Positions 48,613-59,489 of a stretch of 64,000 nt of DNA are shown here, one piece after another. How positions within the stretch are numbered: position 1 is the stretch's first letter; every line of letters starts with the position of its first letter. Below the pieces are notes generated by a model. It saw nothing but the letters and a program-made list of their open reading frames with translations. It was not told where the DNA came from and did no database searches. Origin of the DNA: Occidentia massiliensis (GTDB taxonomy: Bacteria > Pseudomonadota > Alphaproteobacteria > Rickettsiales > Rickettsiaceae); assembly GCA_000309075.1 (NCBI GenBank), contig CANJ01000021.1:1-64000 (forward strand), written 5' to 3'. The position numbers and the translations under genes are program-made.

Positions 48613-49809
48613 TTATTTTTCTCTGGATCTTTTTTTTACAAGATTAGGTTTTGGTAATAAAGACTTAGGAGCTCTTACAGTAGGTGAAATCTCATCAGAA
48701 TTTTTATTTAATATGTTTTGCTGCATTCCAAGTATGATCTGTTTTTCAAGATCCGCACTTAACTTATCTGTTTTTCTTACGTCAGGGTTAGAAGTTATAT
48801 TCACTTTTCCACTTAAATTATTTTTTTGCATATTACTATGGTGTCTGACATTGCTTGTTAAAATATCTTTATTACGATTTGGTAAAATTATAATATCTAA
48901 CATTTTTGTAAATAGTTTTTGCCCATGTTCTTGTAATTTATAAAAAGTTGTTTTAATTATAGAAATTTTGTTATACCTATCTGTAATTACATCTAACAAC
49001 TTATTATCAGTTTCACTTTGCCGTAAAAAATCCTTATGTAAATTAAATACTTCTTTATCTGGAATATTATTTACTCGTTTTTTAACATCATCTATAATCA
49101 AAGATTTTAATTCTATAGATACATTATCTAAATCATATACCCCTTTTAAATCTTTAATCGAGGCTTTTTTAACTAAAGTATCATATATTAATTTCCTTGT
49201 ATTGTCTAAACCTAAATTAGATGGAGTACCTTGAGAATATAAATTTAATGCAGTTTGTAAATCAATATTTTTTGGATTTTGTAAAGTCCATAAATTCTTC
49301 ATTACCTTAATATCATTATTTAACTTATCATTATCACTTTCAGACTTTAAATTAAACCTAGCCATAATTGCTGGTGGAATCATGCTATCAAATTTATCTA
49401 AAAACTTTGGATTAATTCTTTTCTTATCATAGTTTAATAAATCAATAATATTTAAATAGTTATTTATCGACTGATTTTCTTGTAATGTATCTTTTAAGGA
49501 TTTATTTGAATCAGTATTTATCTTTACAATAAAATTACTAAATAGCTGAGCTTCCTTAGGGTTAATATCTACAGCTTTTTGAATAAAATTTACCAATTTT
49601 TGTTTTTGGTCAGCACTTAGAGCAAATTGAGGATCTTTCGTTAGAACATCGTATAAAAGCTCAGATTGTATAACGATTTGAGCAAATAATAAATTTCTTC
49701 TCTCAAGATTATCATGTACACTATTATATGTTATAGGAATCTTTGAAGATAATATTATAGATAATTTTTCATTTACTAAACTATCTATATTTTGTTCGTT
49801 AGCATTCAT
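48613..49809 (-). CDS. Unknown 398-aa protein with basic tail
   Basis: I do not recognise a family. It is hydrophilic and predicted mostly helical, with no signal peptide or membrane segment and low-complexity runs of N, K and D. The last 25 residues are proline- and lysine-rich (PKSLLPKPNLVKKRSREK). A charged C-terminus is common in type IV secretion substrates of Rickettsiales, so an effector is possible but unproven. It stands alone between sodB and cysS with gaps on both sides. Confidence 0.75.
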   Translation of the reverse strand: MNANEQNIDSLVNEKLSIILSSKIPITYNSVHDNLERRNLLFAQIVIQSELLYDVLTKDPQFALSADQKQKLVNFIQKAVDINPKEAQLFSNFIVKINTDSNKSLKDTLQENQSINNYLNIIDLLNYDKKRINPKFLDKFDSMIPPAIMARFNLKSESDNDKLNNDIKVMKNLWTLQNPKNIDLQTALNLYSQGTPSNLGLDNTRKLIYDTLVKKASIKDLKGVYDLDNVSIELKSLIIDDVKKRVNNIPDKEVFNLHKDFLRQSETDNKLLDVITDRYNKISIIKTTFYKLQEHGQKLFTKMLDIIILPNRNKDILTSNVRHHSNMQKNNLSGKVNITSNPDVRKTDKLSADLEKQIILGMQQNILNKNSDEISPTVRAPKSLLPKPNLVKKRSREK

Positions 49810-50178
49810 AATAACTCACATTAAGTTAAAACTAATATTAAAAATATATTAATTAAATAAAAATTTTTTCCTTAATATCATAAAGCAGTCCTAAAACAAT
49901 TATTCAAGTAAACATATTATTATATATTACTTGACTTAATCATAACCTTGCTATATAATAAAAATATAATATATGTTTTAATTTCTAAATTTAATAATTA
50001 AATTAAAAAAATACTTTTAAAATTATACTTCGTTGTAATTATATTGAGGACTTATTTTTTACCAAAAGTTAAAAGGTGCTGAAATACTTATAGGTTGGCT
50101 AAGTATATAAGCTTAGTAAGCTTTGTAGTGGTGTTAAACTTTTTTTAAATGTGTGATAGTAATATAGTATTAGTACTT
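49810..50178. other. Gap between the unknown protein and cysS
   Basis: About 370 bases. The part 50041-50130 is richer in G+C than its surroundings and contains small symmetric pieces (CTAAG...CTTAG, AAGCTT twice), which could be a worn gene or repeat. No ORF can be supported on either strand. Confidence 0.4.
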
Positions 50179-51633
50179 TTATTTCTTCACTTTCCAACTA
50201 GTAGTGCCATCTGTTTGGTCTGTTAAATTTATTCCCTGCTTTAACAATTGCAAGCGAATTTGGTCAGCTAATTGCCAATTTTTCTCTTTTTTAGCCAACA
50301 TTCTTTGTTCTATTAATAAGTTAATATTATCTTCTTGGATTTCATTATTAGACTGGACTTTATCATTAGATAATGCCTGTTGAGGTAGTTGTAATATTCC
50401 TATTAAATTTCCTGCATATAACAATGTTTTAGCTAGCTTCACTTTCTTTCCTATATCAACTTCTATTTTAATTTGCTTAGAAATTCTTAGCAAACAAGTA
50501 ATTGCTTTATAAGTATTAAGATCATCTAAAATTGCATTTATAAAGTCAGAAATATATTCTTGATTTTTAAGGTCTTGATCGCTCACTGATTTACACTGTA
50601 AATCTTGATTATTACCTACTTCCATATTTACATATTCCAAGGTATCATATAAAGAATTAATTATGTTTTTGGCATCATATAAAACTTTATCACTAAAATC
50701 CAACGGCTTTCTATAATGAGTATTAAGAAACATTAATCTTATTATTTCTCCAGCAATATTCTGCTTTCTTAGATCTCGAACAGTAATAAAATTACCTAAT
50801 GATTTACTCATTTTTTCACCTCTTACAGTTAAAAACCCATTATGTACCCAATATGATGCATAGTTTGAACCTGGAAAAGCACACCTACTTTGAGCTATTT
50901 CATTACTATGATGCGGGAATATTAAATCAACCCCCCCACCATGTATATCAAAATTTTTTCCTAAGAATTTATAACTCATAGCTGAACATTCAATATGCCA
51001 ACCTGGTCTTCCTATACCCCATGGACTTTTAAATACTGAATTTACATCATCACTTTCATCTTTAGCTGGCTTCCATAATACAAAATCAGCAAAATATCGC
51101 TTTTGTTGACTTTCTTCAATTCTAACATTAGGTATCATATCTTTAAATACCCGATTTGAAAGTATATTATAATCTTTAAAACTCTTAACAGAAAAATATA
51201 CATGACCACTGTTAGTAACATAAGCATTTTTACTTTGAATCAAACGCTCTATTATGTTGATCATAACATCTATATTATCAGTAGCACGTGGTTCAACTGT
51301 GGGTGTTAAGCAACCAAGATAATTCATATCTTCATGAAAATCTATAATAGTATTATGTGTTAACTTAGATATATTTATTTTAAGTTCCCTAGCTCTGTCT
51401 ATAATTTTATCATCAATATCAGTAATATTTCTAACATAAACTATGTTTTGAACACCATATATTAACCTTAAAACCCTATATAATACATCATATATTACCA
51501 TACAACGAGCATTACCAATATGAGGTATATCATAAATAGTAGGACCACACACATACATTTTTACATTGTTGCTATCAATTGGAACAAATTCTTCTTTTTG
51601 CCTAGAAATAGTATTGTAAAGATATAAAATCAT
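50179..51633 (-). CDS. cysS: Cysteinyl-tRNA synthetase
   Basis: Charges tRNA-Cys. 484 aa, class I. Zinc/substrate site in [14 protein letters not shown]-type motif IPHIGNAR near residue 38, GWHIECSAM and [15 protein letters not shown], and the KMSKS loop in [11 protein letters not shown] near residue 270. The C-terminal region carries low-complexity QN/DK stretches. Confidence 0.96.
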   Translation of the reverse strand: MILYLYNTISRQKEEFVPIDSNNVKMYVCGPTIYDIPHIGNARCMVIYDVLYRVLRLIYGVQNIVYVRNITDIDDKIIDRARELKINISKLTHNTIIDFHEDMNYLGCLTPTVEPRATDNIDVMINIIERLIQSKNAYVTNSGHVYFSVKSFKDYNILSNRVFKDMIPNVRIEESQQKRYFADFVLWKPAKDESDDVNSVFKSPWGIGRPGWHIECSAMSYKFLGKNFDIHGGGVDLIFPHHSNEIAQSRCAFPGSNYASYWVHNGFLTVRGEKMSKSLGNFITVRDLRKQNIAGEIIRLMFLNTHYRKPLDFSDKVLYDAKNIINSLYDTLEYVNMEVGNNQDLQCKSVSDQDLKNQEYISDFINAILDDLNTYKAITCLLRISKQIKIEVDIGKKVKLAKTLLYAGNLIGILQLPQQALSNDKVQSNNEIQEDNINLLIEQRMLAKKEKNWQLADQIRLQLLKQGINLTDQTDGTTSWKVKK

Positions 51634-51741
51634 AAGTATTATTGTATTTTATAAAATAAACTAGCACGTTAAAATATAGCATTTATAGTTTTTTTTTAAT
51701 CATAGCCAAAATAAAATTTAGGTTCCCTCAACGCTATTCTT

Positions 51742-52117
51742 ATGAATATTATCACTCTAAACAATGATGACACCGAAGAACCAAAATTTCCTTCTTTAAT
51801 ACTTAAAATCATAATAACAGTTACAATAAATTTAACATTTTTATTAACGTTCTTTTTTTCTATAAAAATTTATTCTCACCAGAAAAAAAAATAATCGATA
51901 CTTTTAACTATGAAGCTAAGCAACTACAAGAACAGTTTCAAGACATTACTGATCAAACAGTTTATTTGATTAACTTCCTTCAACAACAGGTAAGCTACCA
52001 AAACAATAACAAAAAATCAATACAAAGGATACTTCCATTGATGGAAGAATTAATCTCAAGAAAAAAAATATAATAAAATATAATAACATATTTTGGGTTG
52101 ATGGTAAATCTAATACA
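51742..52117 (+). pseudogene. Displaced N-terminal part of the sensor kinase (two homopolymer frameshifts)
   Basis: An ATG at 51742 opens a frame with one membrane segment (LILKIIITVTINLTFLLTFF) that ends at an A9 run (51883-51891). One more A continues it as KKIIDTFNYEAKQLQEQFQ and onward to an A8 run (52061-52068). One more A there continues as RKKNIIKYNNIFWVDGK straight into the kinase frame below. The corrected protein is 585 aa with the first membrane helix and a full periplasmic domain, the usual sensor layout. Confidence 0.75.
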
Positions 52118-53497
52118 ATGACAATAATTGTAGGTAACATCAACAATTATTCTACCTCTTTTAACAATTTTAAAGACAATCCATATATATCGTTAAGTCA
52201 AAAAATGCCAGATAAAATATTTTTGTATGGGTTAAAGAATACAATCAATTGCTTTCAAGCTGCTATAAGTACAGTAAATAATGTTAGTAAGCATATAAAT
52301 TCATTAATAGTAGAATTTGACTTGAACATATTAATTAAACTATTTAATAATAGCAAAAAAGGTAAATATATGTCATTTGCAATTATTAACTGTGATATGG
52401 AGATAATTGCTCAATCAAAGCCTAAATTTGATGAAAGAATAGAAACAATTAAAAATTTATTGAAAAATACAAAAGCATTATATTTAATCAAACAACATTA
52501 TTATGAAAAACAAAAATTCAATATTGACTCTAAACTAGAATTATATGATGTAAATATATTAAAAAACAAAAATTATTATATAACTAAGATACCATATCAT
52601 CCCTTTATACTAATCCTTCATATCAATCCAAACATCCTTAAACAAAAGCTCTTTAACCATATAGTTGCAATGCTAATAGATACATTTATGATGTGCATAT
52701 GTTTTATAATAGTTATTATTGCTATCTATAAAAGAGAAAATTGGTTGCGCTTTCAGGCTGAACAAGCATACCAAGTTGCTAAACATGCTACTCAAGCAAA
52801 ATCAGAGTTTTTATCTTTTACTGCTCATGAAATTCGTTCACAGTTAGGATTTATAATAACTGGGTCAGAGATTATGAAAAAAAATTTACTAGCTATAATT
52901 CCTGAAGTTTATAATCACTATATAAATGGAATCCATAAAAATGCAAAATTAATATTAGATTTTATTGACGACATATTAGATGAAGCCCGTATAGTAACTG
53001 GATCATTTAAAATAACCTACTCAGTGGTTAATATTTTAAATATTATAGATGATGTAGAAAAAATAAACTTGATCAGATTTAATAATAGAAAAATTACAAT
53101 TAACAAAGAATATATTTCTAATCCATTACCAATGGTACATTGCGACAGTACAAGAATGTTACAAATAATCAATAATCTAATTAGCAACGCTATAAAGTAC
53201 TCATTAGACGATACGACAATTATATTAAAGGTAAAATTAACTATTAAAGGTATGGAAATATCAATTATAGACCAAGGCATAGGTATGAGTGCAGAAGAAA
53301 TTGCAGCAGCATTAAAAATATATGGTACAACTCATAAAAATCAGGTAAAATTAGCAGAGTCTCATGGTTTAGGTCTAAAAATTGTAAAAATTCTTTTAGA
53401 TGCACATAAAGCAGAACTTAACATTACAAGTAAAAAAAATATTGGCACAACAGTGACTATTTTACTACCTAATCACATGTTACTTTTTGACAGTTAA
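52118..53497 (+). CDS. Membrane sensor histidine kinase (kinase part)
   Basis: 459 aa as it stands. A periplasmic stretch is followed by a membrane helix (about 190-212; HIVAMLIDTFMMCICFII), then the H-box FTAHEIRSQLGF with the phospho-accepting His, the N-box LQIINNLISNAIKYS, and ATP motifs IIDQGIGMS and ESHGLGLKIV. It autophosphorylates and passes the phosphate to a response regulator. With divK and pleD in the same window a PleC-like role is possible, but partner identity is a guess. The ATG at 52118 is probably not the true start; see the upstream N-terminal segment. The next gene, rodA, follows 13 bases after the stop. Confidence 0.88.
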   Translation: MTIIVGNINNYSTSFNNFKDNPYISLSQKMPDKIFLYGLKNTINCFQAAISTVNNVSKHINSLIVEFDLNILIKLFNNSKKGKYMSFAIINCDMEIIAQSKPKFDERIETIKNLLKNTKALYLIKQHYYEKQKFNIDSKLELYDVNILKNKNYYITKIPYHPFILILHINPNILKQKLFNHIVAMLIDTFMMCICFIIVIIAIYKRENWLRFQAEQAYQVAKHATQAKSEFLSFTAHEIRSQLGFIITGSEIMKKNLLAIIPEVYNHYINGIHKNAKLILDFIDDILDEARIVTGSFKITYSVVNILNIIDDVEKINLIRFNNRKITINKEYISNPLPMVHCDSTRMLQIINNLISNAIKYSLDDTTIILKVKLTIKGMEISIIDQGIGMSAEEIAAALKIYGTTHKNQVKLAESHGLGLKIVKILLDAHKAELNITSKKNIGTTVTILLPNHMLLFDS

Positions 53498-53510
53498 GAA
53501 ATTTATTAAC

Positions 53511-54652
53511 ATGAAATATTATCCAGCTAATATAATATATACAATAAAAATTAAGTTTTCTGAGTTACCGTTTGGGCTAATATCTTTAGTATCTATAGTT
53601 TGCATAACTGGGTTTAGTATTTTATACTCAGCTGCTGGGGGTAGCTTTTATCCATGGGCATATAAACAAATTCTCTACTACATCATGTTTATGCCTCTTG
53701 CTATATTATTAGCATTAATTGATATAAAATATATCTATAAATATTCTTACTTTCTTTATTTCCTAACTTGCGTTATGCTATTTACTGTTGAAGCTTTTGG
53801 TCATTCTGCTATGGGAGCAAAAAGATGGATAGGGATAGGAATTAATAGTATTAAAATTCAGCCTTCTGAATTAATTAAAATTTCAGTAATTTTAATGCTT
53901 GCTAGATATTTTCATAATTTAAATCTTTATGAATTAAGGAAGTTACACCATATAATTATTTCTATAATTATTACTTTAATACCAATTAGCTTAATAATGA
54001 AGCAGCCTGATCTAGGTACAGGAATAGTAACTTTATTGATTGTTGCTTTTATCTTTTTCACTGCTGGAGTAGAATTATGGAAATTTGGTGTTATTTTTAT
54101 CGCTGGGATAATATCTTTGCCCTTAATTTGGAGCTTTTTACGCGAATATCAAAAAAAAGAGTAATGGTATTTTTAAATCCAGAACTTGATCCTTTAAGTG
54201 CTGGATATAATATTATACAATCTAAAATTGCAATTGGTTCTGGTGGTTTAGATGGTAAAGGACTAACAAAAGGTACTCAAAGTTATTTAAGCTTTTTACC
54301 TGAACATCAAACAGACTTTATTTTTGCATGTCTATCAGAAGAACTAGGTTTTATAGGTGGAATGTTCTTATTAATAATATTTTTTTTAATAATTTATTAT
54401 TCATTAATTATTTCGATTAATTCAAGAAGTACATTCGGTAAGTTGGTAGCAGCAGGTGTTACTTCTATGTTTTTTTGCCATATTTTTATAAATATTGGTA
54501 TGGTTACAGGATTACTTCCAGTTGTTGGTATTCCTTTACCTTTTATATCTTATGGCGGTACAATGATTGGATCTATGCTAATAGGTATTGGTCTTATAAT
54601 GAATGTTCACATCCACCAAAATGTTAATATAAATAAAGGTAGTTATTTATGA
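53511..54652 (+). pseudogene. rodA: Rod-shape glycosyltransferase RodA, frameshifted in an A8 run
   Basis: SEDS-family peptidoglycan polymerase that works with PBP2 in elongation. I choose the ATG at 53511; a TTG at 53487 would overlap the kinase gene. The first frame (GAKRWIGIGINSIKIQPSE, MKQPDLGTGIVTLL) ends at QKKE after a run of eight As (54151-54158). Nine As would give QKKRVMVFLNPELDP and continue into the rest (GYNIIQSKIAIGSGG, LPEHQTDFIF, LPFISYGGT), for 380 aa. Both halves are well conserved. Confidence 0.92.
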
Positions 54653-55146
54653 CTAAATTTATACTTTTAAAATTATCAATTTTTCATATTGTTATTACTT
54701 TTTTTACAATATTTAATATGATATCTTTCAAGCTAGGAGTAAATAATGCTATTTTACCAATCTTTGAAACTTGCATTGTTTATTATGCTAGTCTATATCA
54801 CCATTCTTCACTACTTCCAATGTTTAGTTATGGTTTGATAATAGATTTCTTCCAAGGAAATCGTCTTTGTACTACATCTCTTACTTTTATAATTTCTTTT
54901 TTGCTGTTTACCAGTATACAAAAAAAATTCAAACTACTAAGTTATTTTTACACTTGTATCATTTTTCCCATATATTTAATATTATTTATTGCTTTTAAGT
55001 TTTTTCTAATTTCAATGTATAGTAATGTACATATTAACTACCAGTATACTATTTTACAAATTATAAACACAACTCTATTTTATTTACCTATAAGTAAAGC
55101 TTTACAATATATTTTAAATAATTTTATACTTAATAATGCTACCTAG
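54649..55146 (+). CDS. mreD: Rod shape-determining protein MreD
   Basis: 165 aa with five to six predicted helices and almost no charged loops, the layout of MreD. FSYGLIIDFFQGNRLCTTSL resembles the family's GxxxDxxxGxPxG region. It sits between rodA and mrdA with 4- and 11-base overlaps. The call rests partly on context because MreD is poorly conserved. Confidence 0.82.
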   Translation: MTKFILLKLSIFHIVITFFTIFNMISFKLGVNNAILPIFETCIVYYASLYHHSSLLPMFSYGLIIDFFQGNRLCTTSLTFIISFLLFTSIQKKFKLLSYFYTCIIFPIYLILFIAFKFFLISMYSNVHINYQYTILQIINTTLFYLPISKALQYILNNFILNNAT

Positions 55147-56926
55147 CAAAGTACGTAAAAATCAATTAATTACTCGTAGAACTTTTTTGCTTTTAATAGC
55201 AAAATTAGGATTACTAGGTGTACTAGCTAGTAGGATATTTTATTTACAAATATTAAAATCTAGCCAATATAAAATTCTTTCTGAAAAAAATAGAATAAAT
55301 ATAATCATGTTACCTTCTAAAAGGGGTAAAATTTTAGATTGTAAAGGTAACGTTTTAGCAGTAAATCAATTATTTTTTCGGGTCCTAATTGATAAAAACA
55401 TTCTAGCTAAAAATAATACCCTTTCTACAGAATCACTATATAAAATTTTAGAATTAACAGAAGAAGAACAGGAAAATATAAATGAACAAATATTTAAAGC
55501 TAAAAGTCATGATTGTATTACTATAGCAGAAAATATTTCTTGGCAACAATTAGTTGCCATAGAGGAGCAAGCTTTAGACCTACCTGGAGTCTATATTGAT
55601 TCTATAGAGTTTAGAACTTATCCTTATTCACTTTCTACATCACATATTCTAGGCTATACATCATTACCAAATAGCAAAGAAAAATCTATATTAAAAATAA
55701 AGAATGCTAATATTAATATTGGTAAAGTTGGGGTTGAAAAAAGCTTTGAAGAGGAGTTAAGGGGAACTTTTGGATTTAAAAAAGTTGAGGTTAATGCTCA
55801 TGGTTTAACTATTAGAGAACTAGATACTATGCCTAGTACCTCTGGTCAGGACTTGGCTCTTAGTATTGATATAAACTTGCAAAATAAACTTTATGAAATG
55901 TTTAACAATTGCCATGGAGCAGCAATATTAACTGAAACAGATACAGGTAAAATTAAAGCACTAATATCTGCTCCAGGATATGATACTAACAGTTTTTCAA
56001 AAGGTGTTAACACTGAATATTGGCAATCACTTAATAACGATCCATACAAGCCATTAATTAATAAGGCATCACAATCTTTATATCCTCCAGGATCAATATT
56101 TAAATTAATCACAATACTTGCTGCTTTGGAATATGGTATTGACCCCAAAACAACTATATATTGTAATGGAAAAAGTTTTGTTGGTAATAAAAATTTTTGT
56201 TGCTGGTACCATTCTGGCCATGGAAACATAGATATGGCAAATGCAACTAAACATTCCTGCAATAGTTACATGTATTATATTGCTAAAATAATTGGCCCAA
56301 ATAATATTTTATCTGTAGCTAAAAAATTAGGATTTGGTAACAAGACTGGCATTAACCTATTGGAAGAAATAGCTGGATTCTTACCAACTCCTGATTGGAA
56401 AAGAAAAAAAATGAATTCTAAATGGATGTTAGGCGACACTTTAAATATATCTATTGGTCAAGGGTATATCTCTGCTACCCCTTTGCAACTTGCAAGAATG
56501 ATTACAAGCATAGCTAATGGTGAAAAATTATTACAATTGAGCTTAATTCAAAAAGATAATAATTATCATCAAACTTTAAATATTGATAAAAAGCATATTG
56601 ACTTTATTCATAAATCTTTAAAATCAGTAGTAAATGAAATTGGTGGTACTGCCTATTCTAATAATAATTTAGACATAAGAATCTCTGGTAAAACTGGTAC
56701 AGCCCAGGTAAAATCTAAAAAAAGCAGAAATGATGATTTTAGTAAAGAATCCATACCATGGCAGATGAGAAACCATGGACTATTTGTCGGATTTGCTCCA
56801 TCTGATAATCCTAAATACGCTATCTCTGTAATAGTTGAACATGGTAAAAGTGGAGCCAAAGCAGCAGCTCCTATAGCTAAGAACATCTTGGCAGAAGCTC
56901 TGCAACAAGGTAAAGAATATATTTAA
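55136..56926 (+). CDS. mrdA: Penicillin-binding protein 2 (elongation transpeptidase)
   Basis: Class B PBP, 596 aa, partner of RodA in side-wall synthesis. Membrane anchor near residues 16-38, dimerisation domain with SEKNRINIIMLPSKRGKILD. Transpeptidase motifs: YPPGSIFKL (SxxK), HSCNSYMYY (SxN) and SGKTGTAQV (KTG). Overlap with mreD indicates coupling; it ends the kinase-rodA-mreD-mrdA run. Confidence 0.95.
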   Translation: MLPSKVRKNQLITRRTFLLLIAKLGLLGVLASRIFYLQILKSSQYKILSEKNRINIIMLPSKRGKILDCKGNVLAVNQLFFRVLIDKNILAKNNTLSTESLYKILELTEEEQENINEQIFKAKSHDCITIAENISWQQLVAIEEQALDLPGVYIDSIEFRTYPYSLSTSHILGYTSLPNSKEKSILKIKNANINIGKVGVEKSFEEELRGTFGFKKVEVNAHGLTIRELDTMPSTSGQDLALSIDINLQNKLYEMFNNCHGAAILTETDTGKIKALISAPGYDTNSFSKGVNTEYWQSLNNDPYKPLINKASQSLYPPGSIFKLITILAALEYGIDPKTTIYCNGKSFVGNKNFCCWYHSGHGNIDMANATKHSCNSYMYYIAKIIGPNNILSVAKKLGFGNKTGINLLEEIAGFLPTPDWKRKKMNSKWMLGDTLNISIGQGYISATPLQLARMITSIANGEKLLQLSLIQKDNNYHQTLNIDKKHIDFIHKSLKSVVNEIGGTAYSNNNLDIRISGKTGTAQVKSKKSRNDDFSKESIPWQMRNHGLFVGFAPSDNPKYAISVIVEHGKSGAKAAAPIAKNILAEALQQGKEYI

Positions 56927-56977
56927 ATATACAAAATCTATTTTATAAAGTTATCATTTTATTATTTAAATTTATAC

Positions 56978-56995
56978 TAATTTATTGATAAATTA
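56978..56995. terminator. Possible bidirectional terminator between mrdA and mraY
   Basis: TAATTTAT-TG-ATAAATTA, an 18-base perfect hairpin in the 72-base gap between two convergent genes. The stem is A/T only, with T-rich sequence on both sides. Confidence 0.3.
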
Positions 56996-56998
56996 ATA

Positions 56999-58102
56999 TT
57001 ATCTTAATTTCAAAGTAGATAGACCAATTAATGCAAAAATCACTGATAAAATCCAAAACCTAATTACTACCTTTGATTCTGGCCAACCTTGTTTTTCAAA
57101 ATGATGATGTAAAGGAGCCATTTTAAAAATACGTTTTCCCCCTGAAAATTTAAAATAATACACTTGAATTAAAACTGACAAAGTTTCTATTACAAATAAC
57201 CCACCAATTATACTAAGCACTACCTCACTTTTACTAATAACACTAATTATACCAAGGGCTCCGCCAAGAGCTAAACTACCAGTGTCTCCCATAAATATTT
57301 CAGCAGGTTGAGAATTATACCATAAAAATCCAAGACTTGCCCCTACAATTGCTGAACATAAAACTGTTAATTCAGAAATATAAGTGATATATGAAATCTG
57401 TAAATAATCTGCATAAAATATATTTCCAGCTAAATAGCAAACAATAGCAAAACATAAAGAAACTATTGCTATTGGCATAATAGCTAGCCCATCTAATCCA
57501 TCTGTTAAATTTACAGCGTTGGATGAACCAATAACTACAAACATGGAAAATGGAATATAAAAAATTCCTAAATCAATAGTTAATTTTTTAAAAAATGGAA
57601 TTACCAAACTATCTGCAAATTTTGGATCTAAATGATAATGAATAATTGTACAACTAATTAAACTAATAATAAATTGTATTAACAATTTTGTCTTGCCACG
57701 TACACCTTTTGTATTGCTTTTTTTAACTACCTTTTGATAGTCATCTATAAAACCAAGAATTGCAAAACTAATCATTGTAAACAAAGTTACAAGTACATAT
57801 ATATTTGTTATATCGGTGAGAATTAAAGTTGATATTGTTATAGACCCAACTACAACAATACCACCCATAGTTGGCGTACCAGCTTTAACTTGGTGTGATA
57901 CTGGAATATCATTTCTAATTGGTTGCCCAGATTTTTGCCACGATTTAAGATAGTTAATAAGTAAAGGACTAACAGTAAGGCATATAATTAAGTTCAATAA
58001 AATAGCAACACCACTTCTAAAAGTTATGTAATGAAAAAGATTAGCAATATGAGAAGTATGTATATATGGCAAAAGTAAATTATACAGCACTCTTCTCCCC
58101 AC
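56999..58102 (-). CDS. mraY: Phospho-N-acetylmuramoyl-pentapeptide transferase
   Basis: Makes lipid I in the inner membrane. 367 aa with ten predicted helices. The family motifs are [24 protein letters not shown] (catalytic acids), [22 protein letters not shown] and [14 protein letters not shown]. Its start overlaps the end of murF by 23 bases. Confidence 0.97.
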   Translation of the reverse strand: MGRRVLYNLLLPYIHTSHIANLFHYITFRSGVAILLNLIICLTVSPLLINYLKSWQKSGQPIRNDIPVSHQVKAGTPTMGGIVVVGSITISTLILTDITNIYVLVTLFTMISFAILGFIDDYQKVVKKSNTKGVRGKTKLLIQFIISLISCTIIHYHLDPKFADSLVIPFFKKLTIDLGIFYIPFSMFVVIGSSNAVNLTDGLDGLAIMPIAIVSLCFAIVCYLAGNIFYADYLQISYITYISELTVLCSAIVGASLGFLWYNSQPAEIFMGDTGSLALGGALGIISVISKSEVVLSIIGGLFVIETLSVLIQVYYFKFSGGKRIFKMAPLHHHFEKQGWPESKVVIRFWILSVIFALIGLSTLKLR

Positions 58103-59489
58103 ATTCCTGCATCAAATTTTCTAAGATTAATTTAAGCCTCATACTATTTGCACCTTTAATAAGAACAAGATCACCATCATATAACAGCAAAGATAGATGA
58201 CCTAATAAATCATCAACATCATTATAGTGGTTAATTCTTAATTCACAAGGTAATAATTCATATAATTCCCCCATTAAAGAACCAATAGTAATAACTTTAT
58301 CAATTTTATGATTTTTAATATCATTAATAAGATCTAAGTGATACTCTCTAGCATTACTACCAAGCTCTTTCATATCACTTAAAATAGCTACTTTTCTTTT
58401 AGATTTAATTGTACCTAATAACTTTAAAGCAGCTTTCATTGAAGCTGGACTTGCATTATAGCAATCATTTATTATAGATAAAGAATTACCACAATAATTT
58501 ACCAAATGAATTCTACCACGTTCTTCTTGATTTTCTAAATCTGCAATAGCTGCAAGTACCCTTTTTATATCTAATTTATAAATGGTACTTACCAGTAACA
58601 CTAAAGTAATATTTAGAGCATGTTCATAGCCAATAATTTTAGTATTAAAACTCCAAATACAACTACCACAACTAATAGTAATGGTAGAACTACTGTTCTT
58701 ATTATTGTAACAATAACTAACTAATCTGCTATCGGCATCTCTACAACCGCTAAAAGTAAAAATTTTGTTGATTCCTAACTTCTTAATATTCTCTATTTGT
58801 TTCTTTAACAAAATACTATCAGCATTAACTACAGCAACTCCATCCTTAACTACTCTCTCAAAAATCTCACATTTAGCATCGGTTAACTCTTCTAATGAAT
58901 TAAAAAACTCAGTATGAGCTGGATAAATATTAGTAATTACAGCAAGATCAATTTTTAACATCTGTACCATCTTTCTAATTTCTCCACTACGACTCATACC
59001 TAACTCTAAAATAGCATATTCTGTATCAAGTGGAATAGAAGAAAGATTTAGTAAAAGACCTAAAAAATTATTGAAATTTTTTCTACTAGCAAATGTTCGA
59101 TGACAAGAACTAAATGCTCTTTTCATTATCTCTTTTGTTGACGTTTTACCAACACTACCTGTAACAGTAATAAATTTAGTATTGACCGATTGCTGGCATT
59201 TATAATTTGCAAGTTTTAACAATGCTTCTGCTGTATCATTTACTAAAATACATTTATCCTTTGCAATATTATCAATTGGCTTACTAATTATTATACAAAC
59301 TGCACCAAAATTACATGCTTCTAATACAAACTTATGACCATCACCTTTACCACCACTGAGAGCTATAAACAAGTCACCTGGTTGTACATCTTTTGAATTA
59401 AACTGTACTATACCTGTCACACTTATATTATCAGGAACATTTACTCCTAACGCTATAGCTAAATCTGTAGTTGACCAAATATTACTCAC
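58080..59489 (-). CDS. murF: UDP-MurNAc-tripeptide--D-alanyl-D-alanine ligase
   Basis: Adds D-Ala-D-Ala to the cytoplasmic peptidoglycan precursor. 469 aa. N-terminal UDP-binding domain, P-loop [15 protein letters not shown] near residue 108, [11 protein letters not shown], and [11 protein letters not shown] in the Mur-ligase core. It abuts murE: its ATG overlaps the murE stop by one base. Confidence 0.96.
   Translation of the reverse strand: MSNIWSTTDLAIALGVNVPDNISVTGIVQFNSKDVQPGDLFIALSGGKGDGHKFVLEACNFGAVCIIISKPIDNIAKDKCILVNDTAEALLKLANYKCQQSVNTKFITVTGSVGKTSTKEIMKRAFSSCHRTFASRKNFNNFLGLLLNLSSIPLDTEYAILELGMSRSGEIRKMVQMLKIDLAVITNIYPAHTEFFNSLEELTDAKCEIFERVVKDGVAVVNADSILLKKQIENIKKLGINKIFTFSGCRDADSRLVSYCYNNKNSSSTITISCGSCIWSFNTKIIGYEHALNITLVLLVSTIYKLDIKRVLAAIADLENQEERGRIHLVNYCGNSLSIINDCYNASPASMKAALKLLGTIKSKRKVAILSDMKELGSNAREYHLDLINDIKNHKIDKVITIGSLMGELYELLPCELRINHYNDVDDLLGHLSLLLYDGDLVLIKGANSMRLKLILENLMQECGEKSAV

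Noticed and set aside
55891-56262. 123-aa ORF opposite mrdA
   Set aside because: Antisense shadow of the transpeptidase domain.
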